A stretch of DNA of 46,755 nt from Chlamydiota bacterium (GTDB taxonomy: Bacteria; Chlamydiota; Chlamydiia; Chlamydiales; JAAKFQ01): positions 1 to 46,755 of the forward strand of contig JAAKFQ010000005.1 of the NCBI GenBank assembly GCA_011064725.1. The letters are read 5' to 3'. The notes under the pieces were generated by a model that saw nothing but the letters and a program-made list of their open reading frames with translations, was not told the origin of the DNA and made no database searches. Below, piece after piece: positions 44,744-46,755 of the stretch (positions are counted from its first letter, which is position 1; each line of letters opens with the position of its first letter). Made by a program: the position numbers and the translations under genes.

Positions 44744-45529
44744 TTAAAAAAGTTTACTATAAATGGAACCCTTACTCAAGCGTTTATTCAGTTCTTTGCA
44801 AATGGTTTTGTAATCGTGAGCAGCTCGAGAAGTCGGAGCGGAATCAAAAATGGGTTTTCCATAAATCGATGCTTCTGAAACAGTAATGTCGCGGCGGATT
44901 TTTTGATCGATAAGTTTTTTGGGAAAAGTGGTTTTGATCAAATCTAAAAATGCCTTATTGTTTTTGCCGCGCTGGTTCCAAAAAGAAAGTAGGACACCAA
45001 GGATTTGTGTGGGATGGCGTTTGGAAAGACCATCTAGAAAATGTTTTAGGCGTTCTAGGCCCTTGATGGAATAAAATTCGGCAGTGGCACAAATTAAAGA
45101 GTAATCAGAGGCGATGAGTGCAGATTCTGTCAGCCAACAAAGTGAGGGGGGAGTGTCAATAATGATGATGTCGTACTTTAGGGGTTTTAAAAGTTCACTG
45201 AGTTTTTCATGAGAGTAGCGATCTTGTGCAAGAGGATTTAAAAGTTCGACGCGCTCTAGGAAGCTATCTGCTGGAATGAGATCCAAATTTTTGATCTGTG
45301 TATGTAAGATCACTTCGTGGAGCTGTTTTTCATTAAGAAGCACTTTTGCCAAGCTATCGTATTGATCAGGATTATAGCCAAGACCTGTGGTGAGATTGGC
45401 TTGTGCATCAAAATCGACAAGCAGCACTTTTTTCTTATGGAATTTTGCAAATCCGGCACCTAAATTGAGGGTGCAAGACGTTTTTGCAGTTCCACCTTTA
45501 AAAGAACAGACAGAAATTTTTTTACTCAT
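44744..45529 (-). CDS. parA: ParA/Soj-type partition ATPase
   Basis: 261 aa. Deviant Walker A KGGTAKT (11-17), switch regions [14 protein letters not shown] and IIIDTPPSL, and the usual C-terminal [14 protein letters not shown]. Cytoplasmic ATPase moving chromosomal or plasmid DNA with a ParB-type partner; no parB is seen nearby, only the gp6D-like gene. It overlaps the 3' end of thrS by eight bases, giving the unit thrS-parA-gp6D. Confidence 0.94.
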   Translation of the reverse strand: MSKKISVCSFKGGTAKTSCTLNLGAGFAKFHKKKVLLVDFDAQANLTTGLGYNPDQYDSLAKVLLNEKQLHEVILHTQIKNLDLIPADSFLERVELLNPLAQDRYSHEKLSELLKPLKYDIIIIDTPPSLCWLTESALIASDYSLICATAEFYSIKGLERLKHFLDGLSKRHPTQILGVLLSFWNQRGKNNKAFLDLIKTTFPKKLIDQKIRRDITVSEASIYGKPIFDSAPTSRAAHDYKTICKELNKRLSKGSIYSKLF

Positions 45530-46755
45530 AAAAGGATTTTAAATTCTTTTGAATTTTTTCTTTTGTAATCTTCTGGATAAAGGTTTTTGGATTTTCTGAA
45601 AAGACTTTATTTGTATCTCTAAGGCGTACAGAGACCACATTTTCTTCCATTTCTTTATCGCCAACAGTAAGAATATAATTAATTTGCAACAGTTGTGCGT
45701 TTCTCACTTTTTTATTCATGGTTTCTTGGGAAATATCTAAGTCGCATAACAATCCGGCCTCTTTAAATGTGTGCTCTAAGGCTGTAGCATGTTCAATGTG
45801 GCGATCTGCTACAGTTAAGATGCGTACTTGTCTAGGACTTAACCATAGCGGGAAACGGCCTGCAAAGTGTTCAATTAAAATGCCGAAAAAACGCTCCACC
45901 GATCCAAAAATGGCACGATGTAGCATCAAAGGACGTTTTCTTTTGTTATCTTCATCAATGTATTCCAATTCAAATTTTTCGGGCAGAGACATGTCAAGTT
46001 GTATGGTGCCACATTGCCAAGAACGATTTAGAGAGTCTTTGATATGAAAATCGATCTTTGGACCATAAAAAGCGCCGTCACCTTCATTAATGCGATACTC
46101 TTTTTGCCAATCATCGAGTGCACCTTTTAGTGCAGATGTGGTAATTTCCCAATCTTTGTCAGAGCCAATGCTTTTTTCAGGGCGAGTAGAAAGTTCTAGA
46201 AAATAGTCAAGACCAAATGTAGAATACAATTCATCTGCAAGTCTTAGAATAGCCAATATTTCACTTTTGATCTGGCCTTCTGTGGCAAAAATATGCGCAT
46301 CATCTAAATGAAAGGCGCGCACTCTAAATAAACCACTCAATGCTCCGGAAAATTCGTGTCTGTGAACATAGCCGACTTCTGCAACACGCATAGGTAATTC
46401 TCGATAACTGTGTTGTGCAGATTTGTAGTAGAGCATGCATCCTGGACAATTCATTGGCTTGATGGCAAAAAATTGCTCTTCAATTTCGGTTGTATACATG
46501 TTTTCTCGATAATGTTCCCAATGGCCAGAAAGTTCCCACAATTGTCTTGATAAAAGTTGAGGGGTTTGGATTTGAACGTAGTTGGCTTTTTCATGGAGCG
46601 CATTCCAAAAGCCGAGTAGGTGGTTCCAAACACGCATGCCAGCAGGATGGAAAAAAGGCATTCCTGGCGCATATTCTTTCATGGAAAAAAGATCCAATTT
46701 TTGTCCGACGAGTCTATGGTCTCTTTTTTTTGCTTCTTCTAGTCTGAAGAGGTAG
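45522..46755 (-). CDS. thrS: Threonyl-tRNA synthetase, 5' part outside window
   Basis: The frame stays open to the window edge; the first visible residues ([16 protein letters not shown]) belong to the end of the editing/linker region, so the TGS and editing domains are missing. The class II catalytic core is complete: motif 2 region with zinc Cys in [23 protein letters not shown], and motif 3 [18 protein letters not shown]. The C-terminal anticodon-binding domain runs from about [13 protein letters not shown] to the end. Charges tRNA-Thr with threonine. Confidence 0.96.
   Translation of the reverse strand, partial: YLFRLEEAKKRDHRLVGQKLDLFSMKEYAPGMPFFHPAGMRVWNHLLGFWNALHEKANYVQIQTPQLLSRQLWELSGHWEHYRENMYTTEIEEQFFAIKPMNCPGCMLYYKSAQHSYRELPMRVAEVGYVHRHEFSGALSGLFRVRAFHLDDAHIFATEGQIKSEILAILRLADELYSTFGLDYFLELSTRPEKSIGSDKDWEITTSALKGALDDWQKEYRINEGDGAFYGPKIDFHIKDSLNRSWQCGTIQLDMSLPEKFELEYIDEDNKRKRPLMLHRAIFGSVERFFGILIEHFAGRFPLWLSPRQVRILTVADRHIEHATALEHTFKEAGLLCDLDISQETMNKKVRNAQLLQINYILTVGDKEMEENVVSVRLRDTNKVFSENPKTFIQKITKEKIQKNLKSFYE

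Overview
The window looks like chromosomal DNA of a member of the Chlamydiales, most likely a non-Chlamydiaceae (environmental) lineage. The evidence is the combination of tandem polymorphic-membrane-protein (Pmp) autotransporters, a double-domain ThyX, duplicated TyrP-type permeases, the pair pepP-mutL, an RsbU-type phosphatase near eno, and the run thrS-parA-gp6D. The last is the chromosomal version of the chlamydial plasmid genes pgp5/pgp6. I cannot name the genus from the sequence alone. The DNA is A+T-rich.

Layout. (1) 1-8707: three tandem Pmp-like type Va autotransporters, the first cut by the window edge. (2) 8777-15027: thyX, a possible 30-codon coupling ORF, two aromatic amino-acid permeases and uvrB. 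(3) 14999-26769: a pseudopilin-like gene overlapping uvrB, then four tandem paralogues that I read as inverse autotransporters (type Ve, intimin/invasin topology). They have an N-terminal beta-barrel and an Asn-rich, probably beta-helical C-terminal passenger instead of Ig-like domains. The third copy is broken by a one-base homopolymer frameshift. After them come a D-2-hydroxyacid dehydrogenase on the other strand, a second pseudopilin-like gene and a protein of unknown function. (4) 26927-31580 (minus strand): sensor histidine kinase, pepP and mutL. (5) 31636-37596: tRNA nucleotidyltransferase-family gene, RsbU-like phosphatase, SpoU methyltransferase, rsgA and eno. (6) 37668-42489: small unknown gene, ahpC, metallo-hydrolase, tRNA-Arg(ACG), ung, two unknown genes and dapA. 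(7) 42490-46755: a double copy of an intergenic repeat, an outer-membrane protein, gp6D, parA and the 3' part of thrS.

Five copies of a 150-170 bp repeat with inverted ends (consensus AACTGAYNTTACGCA) and an internal palindrome lie between genes, all in the same orientation. They look like a MITE family. Every gene 3' end that borders a copy has its stop codon within or right beside the repeat end, so the repeats supply stop codons and even the last codons of some proteins.

The most unusual content is the surface-protein region. Classical C-terminal-barrel Pmps, with FxxC in place of the usual FxxN beside each GGA(I), sit a few kilobases from a cluster of reverse-topology autotransporters. 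Together they suggest a variable adhesin locus shaped by gene duplication, internal repeat expansion and possibly slipped-strand switching. The rest is mostly housekeeping.
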